Origin: Eumeta japonica
Taxonomy: Eukaryota > Arthropoda > Insecta > Lepidoptera > Psychidae
Reading direction: 5' to 3'
Length of the DNA stretch: 64,000 nt
NCBI GenBank assembly: GCA_005406025.1
Contig: BGZK01000279.1
Coordinates: 310,001-374,000 of the forward strand
In this document: one piece after another, positions 49,377-60,905 of the stretch
Layout of the letters: each line of letters begins with the position of its first letter
Position numbering within the stretch: the stretch's first letter is position 1
Position numbers and translations under genes: made by a program
Notes under the pieces: generated by a model
Told to the model about the DNA's origin: nothing
What the model saw: only the letters and a program-made list of their open reading frames with translations
The model's database searches: none

Positions 49377-49529
49377 ACCATTACCCAAATAGTTACAGGA
49401 AAGGCTCCAACAATGGCGATTTATGAAAATTGATTTGGTCATTGAGCATATCATTATTATCGTTATGTTTCAAAATTTCAAAAGATTCCGGATGTAGAAA
49501 TCTTATAGTCGGATCTTGTATTAAAAAGA

Positions 49530-49690
49530 ATTTCTAAAAACCAGAGTATTCCTTTGTAAAAGACCGGCAACTTAGTAGTAATTTTCCAGGGGACGCGAGT
49601 GTCTATGACCGACGGTGATGCTTTCTGTTGGCTCGTTTGTCCCTTTAAGATGCTATAAAAAATAAGAAAAACCTTAAAAATTACATTCAT
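49530..49690 (-). repeat. Dispersed repeat, third 'gtttgtccctttaag' copy
   Basis: Minus strand: 'cttaaagggacaaacgagcc', 'agcatcaccgtcggtcatag', 'ttgccggtcttttacaaagg'. It matches the order seen at 41455-41610. Confidence 0.55.
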
Positions 49691-50387
49691 AAACCCTTTT
49701 AGCTTCAAAACACTGGTGGACATACATTATGGAGTTCATGAGATACACAAATGTTAAATTAGCTTTATTTTAATGTTTCTAAAGAACAAAATAATTTCGA
49801 TTTCGTTTTCTATAACACCCATGCTTGGCCACCTATTTAAAGTTGGTACGAACAATTCATCTCGAATTAGTCTAGTCTTCCCTAAGAAACTCGAATAAAT
49901 TTGTAGGGAAGACTAAATATAAGTTTGTGTTTCACATTTGATGATATTTCCATATGTTTATGAAGGTAACTCCAAAAGTAATTTAAGTTCTAAATAAAAA
50001 GAAACCTATATAGGTACAAGGAGATACCCAACTTCTAATTTACTTTCTTTGAACTTTCTATGGAAAATGAATAGTTGTGATTGATAGACAACATCTTCTA
50101 TCAATAACAATAAATTCTATCAAGTGTGCCGTTGAATGCTAGACACTAATAATGTGACTAGGTAATCAGCAATCTGAATGATTTGTTACATTTTAACATC
50201 TACATAAACCTTTACTCTTCTAACCATCGTCACTCTCATGACAATGCGCCTACTGTGTATGCCGACAATCAAAAACGTTTGTAGTAATAGGACATATCAG
50301 ATTTCTTTGCTGTCACAAACATTTGACAATTTTATGGAACCAATATTACCCAAGTGTTTATATTAAATTTTATTTATTTTGTTTCAG

Positions 50388-51246
50388 AATTCGATCGTGT
50401 CATGTGAAGTTGTATCAGTGTAGTGAACGACGATGGCCGTAAATAGCCCAGGTGGATATCCCCCGGTGTCGCCCAAACCCCACACTCCGAAAAGTCCAAG
50501 GCACTTCGTGTTCCCGCAGAAGAGCCCGTCGATCACATCCAGCACCTCCTCGTCGGGCTACTACACCCCCCAGTCCGGATGCAGTTACCAGCCGAAGTCA
50601 CCGATAGCTCACGGCCACCGCAGTCCCATGAGTCCTAGACACTTTAACTTCCCACAAAAGAGTCCATCCGGTAGATCAAGTCCTTGTACTTTTGAACGTA
50701 CCCCCACCCATGGTCTTTCTTATTCGACTTCCTTAAAGCACCACCGCAGAGAAAAATCCAGATCCCCTAAACCACCGCCGGTGCACATTCATACGAATCC
50801 CGGATATGTATCCCCAAATCGAAACAGGAAACTTTTTGGATCAACCTCCACAGCCAGCTCGCCGAGAATGGTGACTTCGCCGAGTATAGTCTCCAGTCAT
50901 ACAGATGATAGCATAGACGGAGTACCGGAAACCCCGTCAGCGACGATGCATGACGCTGACGACGAAGCGACCACCACATCTTCTAGGGTTTGCAGGAAAT
51001 CCACCTCGGACCTGACCGACATAACTGATGACACGCAGAATACAAGATCTACCAGCATCAGCAGGCCATGTTCCCCCATGAGACGGGGGTCAATGAAAGG
51101 CGGTCTAGCGTATCTAGCAAGTAGACGAGGTTCGAGAGAATCCACAGTCTCCAATTGCGATTCGGTCGAAGACATAGGTCCTCTGAATTTTCAAAATACT
51201 ATGCGAGGAAGGCAGAGGCGTACTTCAAACTTTCTTGAACTTCCTG
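50388..51246 (+). CDS. First coding exon of a Ser/Pro-rich protein, candidate long RGK-type GTPase N-terminus (CDS 50433-51246)
   Basis: A pyrimidine-rich acceptor (tttgtttcag, ending 50387) opens the exon. A TAG at 50421 is in frame upstream, so the ATG at 50433 is the start. 271 full codons plus one base (G) are followed by a consensus donor, CCTG|GTAAGT (51246/51247); the 23 residues read beyond this are intron. The protein is low-complexity and basic. It has a duplicated motif SPRHF(V/N)FPQKSPS at residues 21-33 and 67-79, many S/T-P sites, a KHHRREKSRSPK basic patch, an acidic/Thr stretch near 170-185, and RRGSMKGGLAYLASRRGS and RGRQRRTSNFLELP near the end, with three PKA-type RRxS/T sites. 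I associate the RRTSNFLELP ending with insect RGK-family (Rad/Gem/Kir) GTPases, which regulate calcium channels and cytoskeleton, but the GTPase exons are beyond the window. An unrelated signalling scaffold is possible. Confidence 0.85.
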
Positions 51247-51639
51247 GTAAGTCTCTCACTGATTTTTCTTTTGAAATCAGTCATACACAGACGAGTTCCC
51301 ATAAACTTAATCTTTGACTGTAAATTTCGTCGGTTTAAATATATTTCAACTTGTCGCTTCGTATACGAAAATTGAATAAGCAATAAGTCGATTTTTGTAT
51401 CTGGTCTGGAACATTAGAATGAAGTTTTATTCTGGGAAGACCAAAAAACCTTTTATTTATGTGATTATAGATAAATTAGATAAATTTCGGTTATATCTGA
51501 TTCTTTTTATCAGAATAATAATATTGTGAATAGGCATCGGCTTGATTAATTAAAAATATTAACGATATTGTTTAAAATGTACCGTACAAAACCTAGAAAT
51601 TGAGTTTACGTAAACACAAATCTATCATCAAAATCTTTA

Positions 51640-52380
51640 ACATATAAATAAATCTGGTCGGCCATGTTTTCTGACATAAGTTATTGCATCTTGAGCATAT
51701 TCATGCAACTGACGTGGACTTCCAGTAAACGTAAATAGCAAGATGACCAATTTTGTCATGTTATCGACGTTTCCATCATTTATCATAGCATCTCTTAAAT
51801 GGATGTATTCATCCGAACGCAACTTTTGTTGATTAGTTGGCGAGTAAATCTTAATCGTTCCATTTCAATTTTAGCGTAAATATCTATAATAAACTGCTGA
51901 CATAACTGCCGACAATTTAAAATATGGTTATGTTCATTGTTTCGAGGCATAATTGTATAAGCATAAAATTGCATGGCTGATACTTTTTTGTTAGTTTTGA
52001 CACCTGTAGCTGCATCGATTTGTTGAATATTGAAGTGATAACCATCCTCGCCTTGCCAAAACATTAGCGGATTATGTAGTGCATCATAACTACGATGTGT
52101 TTCAGAAATACCTCACAATTTATTTCTTCGACGTTGAATACTACATTCGTTATCAGCAATTACTACGGCAACATCGTTCGTTTGAGGTGCATTGAACCTT
52201 CGTTCGTGTTGACCGGCTGGTCTTTTATCTGCAAGCCATTTAGTTTAGAGAAGTCTTAAACACATTGATTAGTTGATTATGATCTTGAAGTAGACGTTGT
52301 AATTTTTTAATAATATATCGTTTGAGTCCCTGAATGTAAGAGCAACGTTGATCTGTTTCAAGTTCTTAGTTACTAATGAA
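51640..52380 (-). pseudogene. Helitron Rep/helicase N-terminal remnant
   Basis: On the minus strand, reading from 52380 down: LKRYIIKKLQRLLQDHNQLINVFKTSL, then ADKRPAGQHERRFNAPQTNDVAVVI, RRRN…stop, SETHRSYDALHNPLMFWQGEDGYHFNI, TNKKVSAMQFYAY, CRQLCQQFIIDIYAKIEMERLRF, a frameshift, LRSDEYIHLRDAM, GSPRQLHEYAQDAITYVRKHGRPDLFI. This order is the Helitron-like N domain that precedes the rolling-circle Rep motifs. At least one in-frame TGA (near 52112) and a frameshift (near 51810) inactivate it. The sequence stops at DLFI just before the region where catalytic Rep motifs and helicase would follow, so it is truncated. Confidence 0.9.
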
Positions 52381-52509
52381 ATATACATATATTGCGATGT
52401 GCTACTTTTCTTCTTTTTGAATCCACTTGAGGTTTTGTAAATACTTATTTACGCCTTGGCGTTGTGTATATTCCATATTCCACTTCATATGCCATAATAC
52501 ACCGTTTCT

Positions 52510-52995
52510 AGTACCAAAGCACTCTAGAATATTCACATAGTTTGCTCTTTTACACTTGTTAAATCACTTGAATTTGTTTAATTACTGTTCACTCTCAATT
52601 TCAATTGATCTTCTTCCGACTACAAGCACGATGAAACTGACGAAAAGTTACTGAGTTTCGGTTTATATAGCATCGGATATCAAAATTTATATCACCAGAA
52701 CATTCAATATTATTCCCAACAATGATAGCTTATCTTAAATCTTTTAAGAATTTTTAAAGTGTTTTTCAATGTTTTTGTTTATTCTGGAATATTAAAGAAC
52801 ATTTTAGAACATTGAAGATTATGTCCAATAGTCACAGACCGCTCTCGATCTTTATAAAGTTTTTTGATGATAGTAGATCGTTCTAGAATATTCTAGAATA
52901 TTACGGCAAAATCTAAAAAAATTTTTGGAAGTCCTTATTAGTTAGAAAATTAATTAAACTCATAATTTTTTTTGAACTTTCTAGAACATTCCACG
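52510..52995 (-). promoter_or_regulatory. Cluster of heat-shock-element-like motifs upstream of the Helitron ORF
   Basis: Alternating GAA/TTC units spaced by two bases recur. The 52881-52898 site is TTCTAGAATATTCTAGAA (four perfect units). The 52979-52991 site is TTCTAGAACATTC (three units). GAATATTC is at 52527-52534, GAACATTC at 52698-52705, and a partial site is near 52782-52800. In the minus-strand orientation of the Helitron they lie 5' of its coding remnant, where its promoter would be. Heat-shock factor binds arrays of inverted nGAAn. Function here is inferred. Confidence 0.6.
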
Positions 52996-52999
52996 TCGA

Positions 53000-54695
53000 T
53001 TTTAACTGTTGCCCATATTTTGGAGTTTTCTGAATAATTTTAAGAAGTTCTCATAAGTTAGAAAAGGACAGATATATATTTTTTCTTATTTTCGTCACTT
53101 AAAACTATCCACTTCCACCCATCAACTTCCAAACAAACCACCAAACCACCAAGCGACCAAACTTTCTAACTCTCACAGTGAGACCAATGGGTGTTTACCA
53201 CCCCGACGAGAAATTGATCGGAATTGGTGGTGATAGACAAACCCTGTCTTTACAAACGAACATTAGCATTTTAGATGTATTTAGATTTAGATTAGATTTA
53301 GACTACAGTTAAATTTCCAGTTCTGAATGCTGAAACAGTGCCAGCGGACCTATTACGCTGAATCGGAATGATCGAGTTTGCATCGTTGTGACTTCAGAAT
53401 TACGTCAGCTTTACTACCGCGCGTCCTCGGCTGACGCAATCTGACGCCACAATACAGTCTCGACTGTTTCAAGTTAACATAATTGACCGTAGCTGTTATT
53501 TTGGTCAAAGTCATTATATTGCTGGTTCTGATTTGAAACCGACGCGATACTCTCGCTGTTTCAGTGAATTACGTGTAAATATGAGGTGTCGCTGAAAAAT
53601 GTTCTAAATCAAAATTTATTAACTATTTACATCCTATTATAATTCATAATAAATGTGTCATCTACGTTAGCAAGATATCTTCGATATCAATAACAAGATA
53701 TTGTCAGCAAAAGTAACATTGATATATAATTTACAATTAGACATAATATAATAAATAAGGTATAAATTATTAATTTATTCCATTACACAATAAAATTTTG
53801 GTTTATGTTGGCTTAAAATGTTTTAGACTCTGGAGTAAGATGCTTTTAAATTTTGTCGTTTCCTCGAATTTCGCCGTCTCAGGGCCAGCTCTACATTCGC
53901 CACTTAGACTAGACCCAAATGCTTCGTATGTGTAGTGTAACCTAAGCGAGATACATTATCATTTTTCTTTTTCGCTCATTAACGGAATCGAATTCTCCTA
54001 CTTGTAATTTAACATAACCATTGTTTACCGAATCGACGCTGTGCGGATTTTTGTCGGAGGCGCTCTCGTTTTTGTTAGCGAAAGCGGAAAGAGAACTTTC
54101 CTCTTTGCCCGGAGAGTAGGTGATTATTTCCTCTTTCTCTTGGCGTGGAGAAAGTTTCGCATCGGGCCCAGAATTTCAGCGGTCCGCATTTAACCTTCGG
54201 CGTGATGTCGGGCCTCGCGGAACCTCCGATATTCAAATATCCACTTAGCGAGCGGGATCCGGAGTTTGTCAGTTCGCTTGAAAACTTTCTTTAAATATTT
54301 CCATTTCGTGTTTATCGCTCGTCTATAATAACACTCCATAATTTTTTTCTTTCATTATAATAGCGATGTACTTACTAGATAGGTACTCAAAAACACTAAT
54401 TGTGCTAGGGTTAAAATAGATTAATACTAGTTTTAGGTTATGGACACTATATGCTTCTATTGTCCGCCTTAATATAATCCATTAAAGTACATGGTTAAGG
54501 GTTGTAACAAAATAAAATATTTTTTTGAATTTTGAATGGTTTTTTAACTGGGGGTAGTATACATTATGATCTATGCATCTATACACAGTGTGGACCTAGA
54601 GGGTTCATTGGGGGTTTTCCTCCCTTCCTTAGACTGGGTCTTTGTCTTGTCATTGAAGACGAATTTTAACCTATCCTGACTAGATCATGACTATA
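53000..54695. other. No gene; GC-richer block 54020-54290
   Basis: Positions 54020-54290 are unique, CpG-richer sequence without repeats (e.g. 'gtcgggcctcgcggaacctcc' region), located in the presumed first coding intron of the 50-kb gene and a candidate regulatory element. Elsewhere the stretch is AT-rich with short degenerate repeats such as ccaccaaaccaccaag near 53138. Confidence 0.35.
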
Positions 54696-55275
54696 TGCCT
54701 ATACAGGGTTTAAGGGACAGCCCTCCGCAAACTGATAGGGTGTATTCAGACGCTTATTTTGAATCAAAATCCATTGGAAATTTTCTCAAGAAAAAAAAAT
54801 TTTTTTTTTCAGTTAAAACTACTTTATTTCTATGTAAAATCATATTTTCTGTACGCAGCATTCCATTTTTGTAAATAAAACAAGTAAAATAAAAAAAGCA
54901 GCAATGGATCTTTAAATTGCTTTAACGAACAACGCACGGAACCAGCTGTTCTACTATCTGCCTAGTTACAGAGTTCACCAAGTTCACGCTGTCACGCCTG
55001 GTGCGGCGCGCGGGGCCGGGCAACGGCGGCGGCCGTCAGTCGCGCGTCGGTTCCTTTTAACTCTTTCTGTTCGTGCCGCGATCGTGCGGAGGCTGACAAC
55101 TTGTTGTGCTGCGTGCCCGCGTGATTTAAAAATGGTAGCGGTACATTGCGTAGGAAGTGATAAAACACTCAGTTTTATTGGATTCCCTTAACTTTCCTGA
55201 AATAATTTCATCATCTTAGTATATATACTGAGTTCACTCTATCAGTTTGCGGATGGCTGTTCCTTACACGCGGTA
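54696..55275 (+). mobile_element. TIR element with GC-rich interior and THAP-like start
   Basis: The left end ('aagggacagccctccgcaaa' then 'ctgatagggtg') is inverted at the right end ('ctatcagtttgcggatggct' then 'gttccttacac'). Possible imperfect 8-bp flanks are TATGCCTA and TATGCTTA. The interior has the highest GC block of the window (54990-55060, e.g. 'gcggcgcgcggggccgggc'). It is followed by an ATG at 55132 encoding MVAVHCVGSDKTLSFIGFP and a stop. The fragment resembles the first residues of a THAP domain (C…SDKT.SF..FP) with the second Cys lost. This last point is tentative. Confidence 0.65.
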
Positions 55276-57021
55276 TGCTTACTATATATCCACTACACCC
55301 CCTGACTCTCTGGATTTGTCTTGTCTATGCATTTATGTATATCCATAAATCCCTCAAAGTAATGGTAGCATACAAAGATCGATAAAATAGCAACAAACTC
55401 CTTTCTAATTGGACTTGTTTTTCTTATAACGTCTGTAATGGTATAAAAATGGATAGTAATATAATTGACAAGCACGCCCCTGAACAAAGTTGTACATTCT
55501 TCCCTGTTTATGAAAGAAGTCTAATGATGTGCCCCACCAAAAATGTTATCGATAATTACTATACTTTGTTTTTACCATGATTGCATATAAAAATTTAAAA
55601 CTTTTAAGAATGTGCTTCTGTGTCAGTAAACAATCCGACATCAATACGAATAAAGTTTTTATGCAAATTAAATGTGTGTGTTTGTTCGGGCTGATTTTCG
55701 AAACTGTGGAATGGATTGTGATCAATAAATATATTGCTCTGCTCCCGTATACCGTGTATTATTCGCCTAAGCACCAAAAGTGACGAAAAATCGTTTCCTA
55801 TATTCCAAATAATGTTTAGGGGTCTTGAAATCCAGTTAGATTAACATAAATTTCTGATAATTTATTTATTATCAAAAATTACAGGGCTTCTATGGTCATA
55901 ATAAATATTTAATCTGTTTGACGAAAACACTGAAATTTCATAAAAATGAATCTATACCTAATTAAATATGATTTAAGACAAATAATAATTTCTGACACAA
56001 AAACTTACTCTTGTATTTTTAAAGATATTTTTGTACCTTCGAATGTTATATATATAAGATCAGGGGTTCTTCATAAAGCACAACACAATGTGATTCATCT
56101 AAAACAGAGAATCGACAATTAAATGTTCATGCCTTACTCATCTTATTACAAAACTTCAATCGTCTTTTGCACAATAGACTTAGGTAAATTCACAACGATA
56201 ACTTTTATATAACACTTAATTTTTAAAGAAAGAAAAAACCACGTTTATTTTACTAATCATAATTAGGTCTTGTTTCTTTTTTCTTACTCGTGGCTCCCTC
56301 TTGTCAATGTCATTGTCATTGTCAACGTCATTATCAACATCACAAAGCTTTCATATATTCGATAAAATTTTACATCCGTTCCGAATGAAAGGCGAATCCT
56401 CACACGAAACGTAACATCTTTACGTTCTTGGGGATCGGATAGTTTACTGTATATCGTAAACTTTACGGAACACACGAGATATTGGTGAAAACCATAATTG
56501 TCACCGTGAAGAAAATACTCGTCCTTGTCATATTTTCATGATTGACTAAATTAAATATAAAAACAATATAAACTGTATGTACTACAACATATACTTTTAG
56601 ATTTAACTGCGTACTAAACAAGTCTTTATTTGACGTTTCAAGTGTGCACTTTGATTTTTGAAGGAAAAACAAACTGCATTTGTCTCTTTTTAACACGCTT
56701 TTATTAGCTTCATCTGTATGTATGTATGTTTGTTTGTAACCGACTCCTTTGGATTCGATTTTGATCCACTTCTAACGGTCAGATTTCATTTAAACTTTGT
56801 AGATTTATCAAGGACAGATGACAACAAATTTCATATTTTGACAAATAAAATATTGAATAAATTTACATTTCTGAAATTTTGTGACAATTTAAATTAAAAA
56901 TTAAAAAAAAAATTGTTACTCGTAACATTATAAAATTTAACGATTTTGAAAAAAAATAAGAAGTTTGTAGAAAAAAAATCGAAATCGTGAATTACATAAA
57001 AAATACGAATTATATAATGCT
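55276..57021. other. No gene; short simple repeats
   Basis: A hexamer-like run (gtcatt/gtcaac) occurs at about 56303-56340 and a tgta/tgtt run at 56716-56738. No supported exon or transposon was recognised. Confidence 0.45.
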
Positions 57022-57137
57022 CAGGTATTACGCTCTCCGACCCTTCTTTCTTTTCCGCCACATTCCTAATATACGCCATTGCGACGTTTTCGTGACGAAC
57101 TTCACAGCGGCAGAGTTTCGTGCGTTGTATATACTAT
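57022..57137 (-). mobile_element. Fragment of the 35101 MITE family
   Basis: Minus strand: 'gcacgaaactctgccgctgt' followed by 'gaagttcgtcacgaaaacg' and 'gtcgcaatggcgtat', matching the left two thirds of the 170-bp MITE. The outermost terminal bases have diverged (gtatata instead of gtactgta). Confidence 0.75.
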
Positions 57138-57849
57138 AACAGTGATGCGTTAGGTCAAATGGAAAGGTTACTTAGACATTAATAATTATATAAACTTAAA
57201 TTTATTATTACACGTAAGATATTCTAAAATCAAGGCTCTTGGTTGGAAATACTATTTATATCGTTTTGAGACTAAAAACTTAGAAAATAAACTACAGTTT
57301 AAAATAAACTAAAAAACTCGCTTTAATGACAAATCTAACAAAAAGTGAAAAAATATTCTTAATGCAGGAATAAAATACTGAACGAAAAAAATTAGTATTA
57401 TCGTGAAAAAATCGTGGGGTGCTCGATAAATCAGTTCTCGAAAATATTCGATCGGTGCGATTAGTCCAAAAATGGTACGTAATATATACGAAGCAAAGCG
57501 TCCTACGCTTTTTACTACACTATATTTTTTGTCAATTATTTTATTCCTGTATTAAGAATTATTTTTCGCTTTTTACTTCGATTTATGATTAAAGCGTGTT
57601 TTTAGTTTTTTTTTAAACTACATTTTACTGTCTAATAAGATTCTACTGTGCTAATAAGAAACACATGTACGGACGACAGTTTTGAAAATTTTAGACGATT
57701 TCTATGCTATCTTAATTCTAAGATAAATACAAAAGAATAATTATAATGATAAAAATAAAGAACACATAATGTAAGGTTGAGGTAAGGTTCTAGGTTAAAA
57801 CTGACAGCAATGAGTTGTTGATAGCTACTGGTAAGACACTCTTACGGTG

Positions 57850-58290
57850 AAAAAAAAAATTGGTTGCCTGTAAAGTCGGTATACGGGCGAAAGTTTTACG
57901 TGACAACGACTTTGAGTGGTAAAATCATTTTAATGTGAATATTCATTCGTATAGTAGGAAGAAGGATGAAATAATAGTAACAATTTAAAACATTTATTTA
58001 TACAAAGAATCTCGCACTGAATTTCATATTAACAAAATTTTATTTTTACCTTTACACATACATACGTATTTATATACAAATATACATACAATAACTTGCA
58101 ATACATTTGCGTACAATGAAACAGCGTTTACTACAACAACTTGTTCCTATCTGAGTGGAAGGGACGCGTGCCTCACTCGCTCTCATTGTGAGCGCATAAC
58201 GTGAGCGGAGCGTAACGCAGTTTCTTGAAGTGTCACCCGGCAAACCAATTTATAAGACGTTGTCACGTCAAAAAAATAAATGTATTTTAT
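57850..58290. repeat. Dispersed element with 'acgtgacaacg' ends
   Basis: acgtgacaacg at 57898-57908 is inverted as cgttgtcacgt at about 58258-58268. Between them are 'gtgaatattcattcgtatag' and a GC-rich block 'cactcgctctcattgtgagc'. I recognise this order from lepidopteran noncoding sequence, but cannot name the family. No ORF. Confidence 0.5.
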
Positions 58291-58699
58291 CTAATTATTA
58301 TTATTTATACTGAAATTATATATTATAGAGAATTTATTAAGTACTCGTAATGATTGAACTATACCGAGGGTTATATTTGTCAGTTTTTTAAGTTTAAGAA
58401 TTTCATAGCAAAAATATGGGTTATATTCATAAATTAACTTGTAACGTAGAAAATTATTGTTCACTGATTATAGTTGCCGAAGAGGTCGCAATAAAACGAC
58501 GCAATGTCCAATTTGACTTAAGATTACATCTTTAAGTTTCGCCCCTTTTCCCTAAGAGGAATTAATTCCATTGCAAAAAAAAATCAAATAAAAAATGCAG
58601 TGAGTCTTATTTCATTTGGTCTTATTGATCGTATATTAATAATATCGAATCCTTTAAAGGAACTAAAAGTATTAATTCTCAAGAAACGTTATTTAAACT

Positions 58700-58960
58700 T
58701 AGTAAACACGCACACGAAGCACTCCCTTCGAACAAAGCGACCGCAAACTCGGAAACTCACCGATATCGCGGCGAGCCGGTTCACTCGACGCGAATAAGCC
58801 GCGGCCCTTTCCCGCGCCCTACGCGGGCAGACCGACGCTGATGAATCACGTGGTCGCGTCTGAAGACCCGGACACAAAGACGAGCTAAGGACAATAACAC
58901 GAAAACGTGTTCCGGAACAAGGGGAACCACCGGTGAACGTAGCCCTTCTTCTCCGGCAAA
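58700..58960 (-). promoter_or_regulatory. CpG-rich block with minus-strand donor: candidate antisense first exon
   Basis: The block is strongly CpG-enriched (e.g. 'cgcgggcagaccgacgctg'). On the minus strand it ends at ATATCG|GTGAGT (GT complement at 58759-58760), after which sequence becomes AT-rich. That pattern fits a promoter plus short first exon transcribed leftward, antisense to the gene starting at 50388. There is no convincing protein. It could equally be a plus-strand regulatory island. Confidence 0.35.
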
Positions 58961-59317
58961 GGATCGCTGTGTGCGTGTGTACATTAAATTTAAATATAAC
59001 TGCGCCTGAGATTATAGAATTGCCAAGAATCGGTATATACGAAAATGTATGACTGTATGTATGTATGTGTGACAGTTAAACTCCAACACTATTTGATCGA
59101 TAATCGTTATACTTGGAACATCTAAGTGTTTTTTTCTTTCTATGGACAAAGTTTGATATCATCTATAATAATTTAGAATTCGTCATCGACTTTTCTGTGT
59201 ATTTGTGCTGTCGAAATTAACTACTATATTTACTTTAAAAATATTATACGTATTAAAAACTGTCGTATTCCCAGATAATATAGTCTATAATTTATTTTGA
59301 TACTAGCATTTTTCCCG

Positions 59318-59565
59318 GCTTCGTACAAATCGGAATCGTGATCGGTAGCGGTATTGGAATTGAAAATCGGACGGGAGTGTAATCGAATGTCGAGGACGGG
59401 ATTGAGAAACGCTGGAGGACTCTGATTAGAATCACTTGCGTGATCGAGATCGATGTCAATAACAGCATTGAATATCCGGATTGAAGCGGGAATGCGAGAC
59501 TAACCCCAAGCTAAATGCAAAAGATTAAGGCACACGTTCTACTATTCCGCTGGAAGAAAGCTAGT
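59318..59565 (-). repeat. Dispersed repeat with purine 'ggaatcg' tail, abutting the satellite
   Basis: On the + strand the tail reads aatcggaatcgtgatcgg… with ggaatc/gggatt variants every 6-12 bases. The head (minus strand 'cactagctttcttccagcgg') lies at 59547-59566. Same family as 25212, 30322 and 63205. The satellite array begins about 30 bp further on. Confidence 0.6.
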
Positions 59566-59596
59566 GAGATATATTTTCTACCAGAAAATTGAATGC

Positions 59597-60905
59597 ATAA
59601 GCAAAATAAACTATGTTTTGTCCGCTAGTCTATCTACCTCCATGAAAAGAATTTAAATAAACTATGTTTTGTCCGCTAGTCTATCTACCTCCATGAAAAG
59701 AATTTAAATAAACTATGTTTTGTCCGCTAGTCTATCTACCTCCATGAAAAAAATTTAAATAAACTATGTTTTGTCCGCTAGTCTATTTACCTCCATGAAA
59801 AGAATTTAAATAAACTATGTTTTGTCCGCTAGTCTATTTACCTCCATGAAAAGAATTTAAATAAACTATGTTTTGTCCGCTAGTCTATCTACCTCCATGA
59901 AAAGAATTTAAATAAACTATGTTTTGTCCGCTAGTCTATCTACCTCCATGAAAAGAATTTAAATAAACTATGTTTTGTCCGCTAGTCTATCTACCTCCAT
60001 GAAAAAAATTTAAATAAACTATGTTTTGTCCGCTAGTCTATCTACCTCCATGAAAAGAATTTAAATAAACTATGTTTTGTCCGCTAGTCTATCTACCTCC
60101 ATGAAAAAAATTTAAATAAACTATGTTTTGTCCGCTAGTCTATCTCCATCCATGAAAAAATCTAAATAAACTATGTTTTGTCCGCTAGTCTATCTACCTC
60201 CATGAAAAAATCTAAATAAACTATGTTTTGGCCGCTAGTCTATCTCCATCCATGAAAAAATCTAAATAAACTATGTTTTGTCCGCTAGTCTATCTACCTC
60301 CGTGAAAAAATCTAAATAAACTATGTTTAGGCCGCTAGTCTATCTACCTCCATGAAAAAATCTAAATAAACTATGTTTTGTCCGCTAGTCTATCTACCTC
60401 CATGAAAAAATCTAAATAAACTATGTTTTGTCCGCTAGTCTATCTACCTCCATGAAAAAATCTAAATAAACTATGTTTTGTCCGCTAGTCTATCTACCTC
60501 CATGAAAAATCTAAATAAACTATGTTTTGGCCGCTAGTCTATCTCCATCCATGAAAAATCTAAATAAACTATGTTTTGTCCGCTAGTCTATCTACCTCCA
60601 TGAAAAATCTAAATAAACTATGTTTTGGCCGCTAGTCTATCTCCATCCATGAAAAAATCTAAATAAACTATGTTTTGTCCGCTAGTCTATCTACCTCCAT
60701 GAAAAAATCTAAATAAACTATGTCTTGTCCGCTAGTCTATCTACCTCCATGAAAAAATCTAAATAAACTATGTCTTGTCCGCTAGTCTATCTCCATCCAT
60801 GAAAAAATCTAAATAAACTATGTCTTGTCCGCTAGTCTATCTACCTCCATGAAAAAATCTAAATAAACTATGTTTTGTCCGCTAGTCTATCTAAATATAT
60901 AAAAT
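59597..60905. repeat. Satellite/minisatellite array, about 26 units of 49-51 bp
   Basis: Unit anchor 'ctatgttttgtccgctagtc' recurs at 59611, 59662, … 60868. The first ten intervals are 51 bp, the next seven 50 bp, the next three 49 bp and the last five 50 bp, because of length changes in one A-run (gaaaagaattt, gaaaaaatct, gaaaaatct). Sequence variants (tatctccatcc for tatctacctcc; ttttggccg for ttttgtccg; tcttg for ttttg) alternate in the right half, implying dimer amplification. The last unit degrades after 'ctagtctatct'. No ORF runs through it. Confidence 0.97.

Noticed and set aside
50767..51175. Minus-strand open frames opposite the Ser/Pro-rich exon
   Set aside because: Shadow frames of the GC-richer coding exon on the + strand, which has the proper splice signals and start.
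59597..60905. Regular repeat array resembling a CRISPR
   Set aside because: Units are contiguous with no unique spacers and the surrounding DNA is eukaryotic; this is a tandem satellite.
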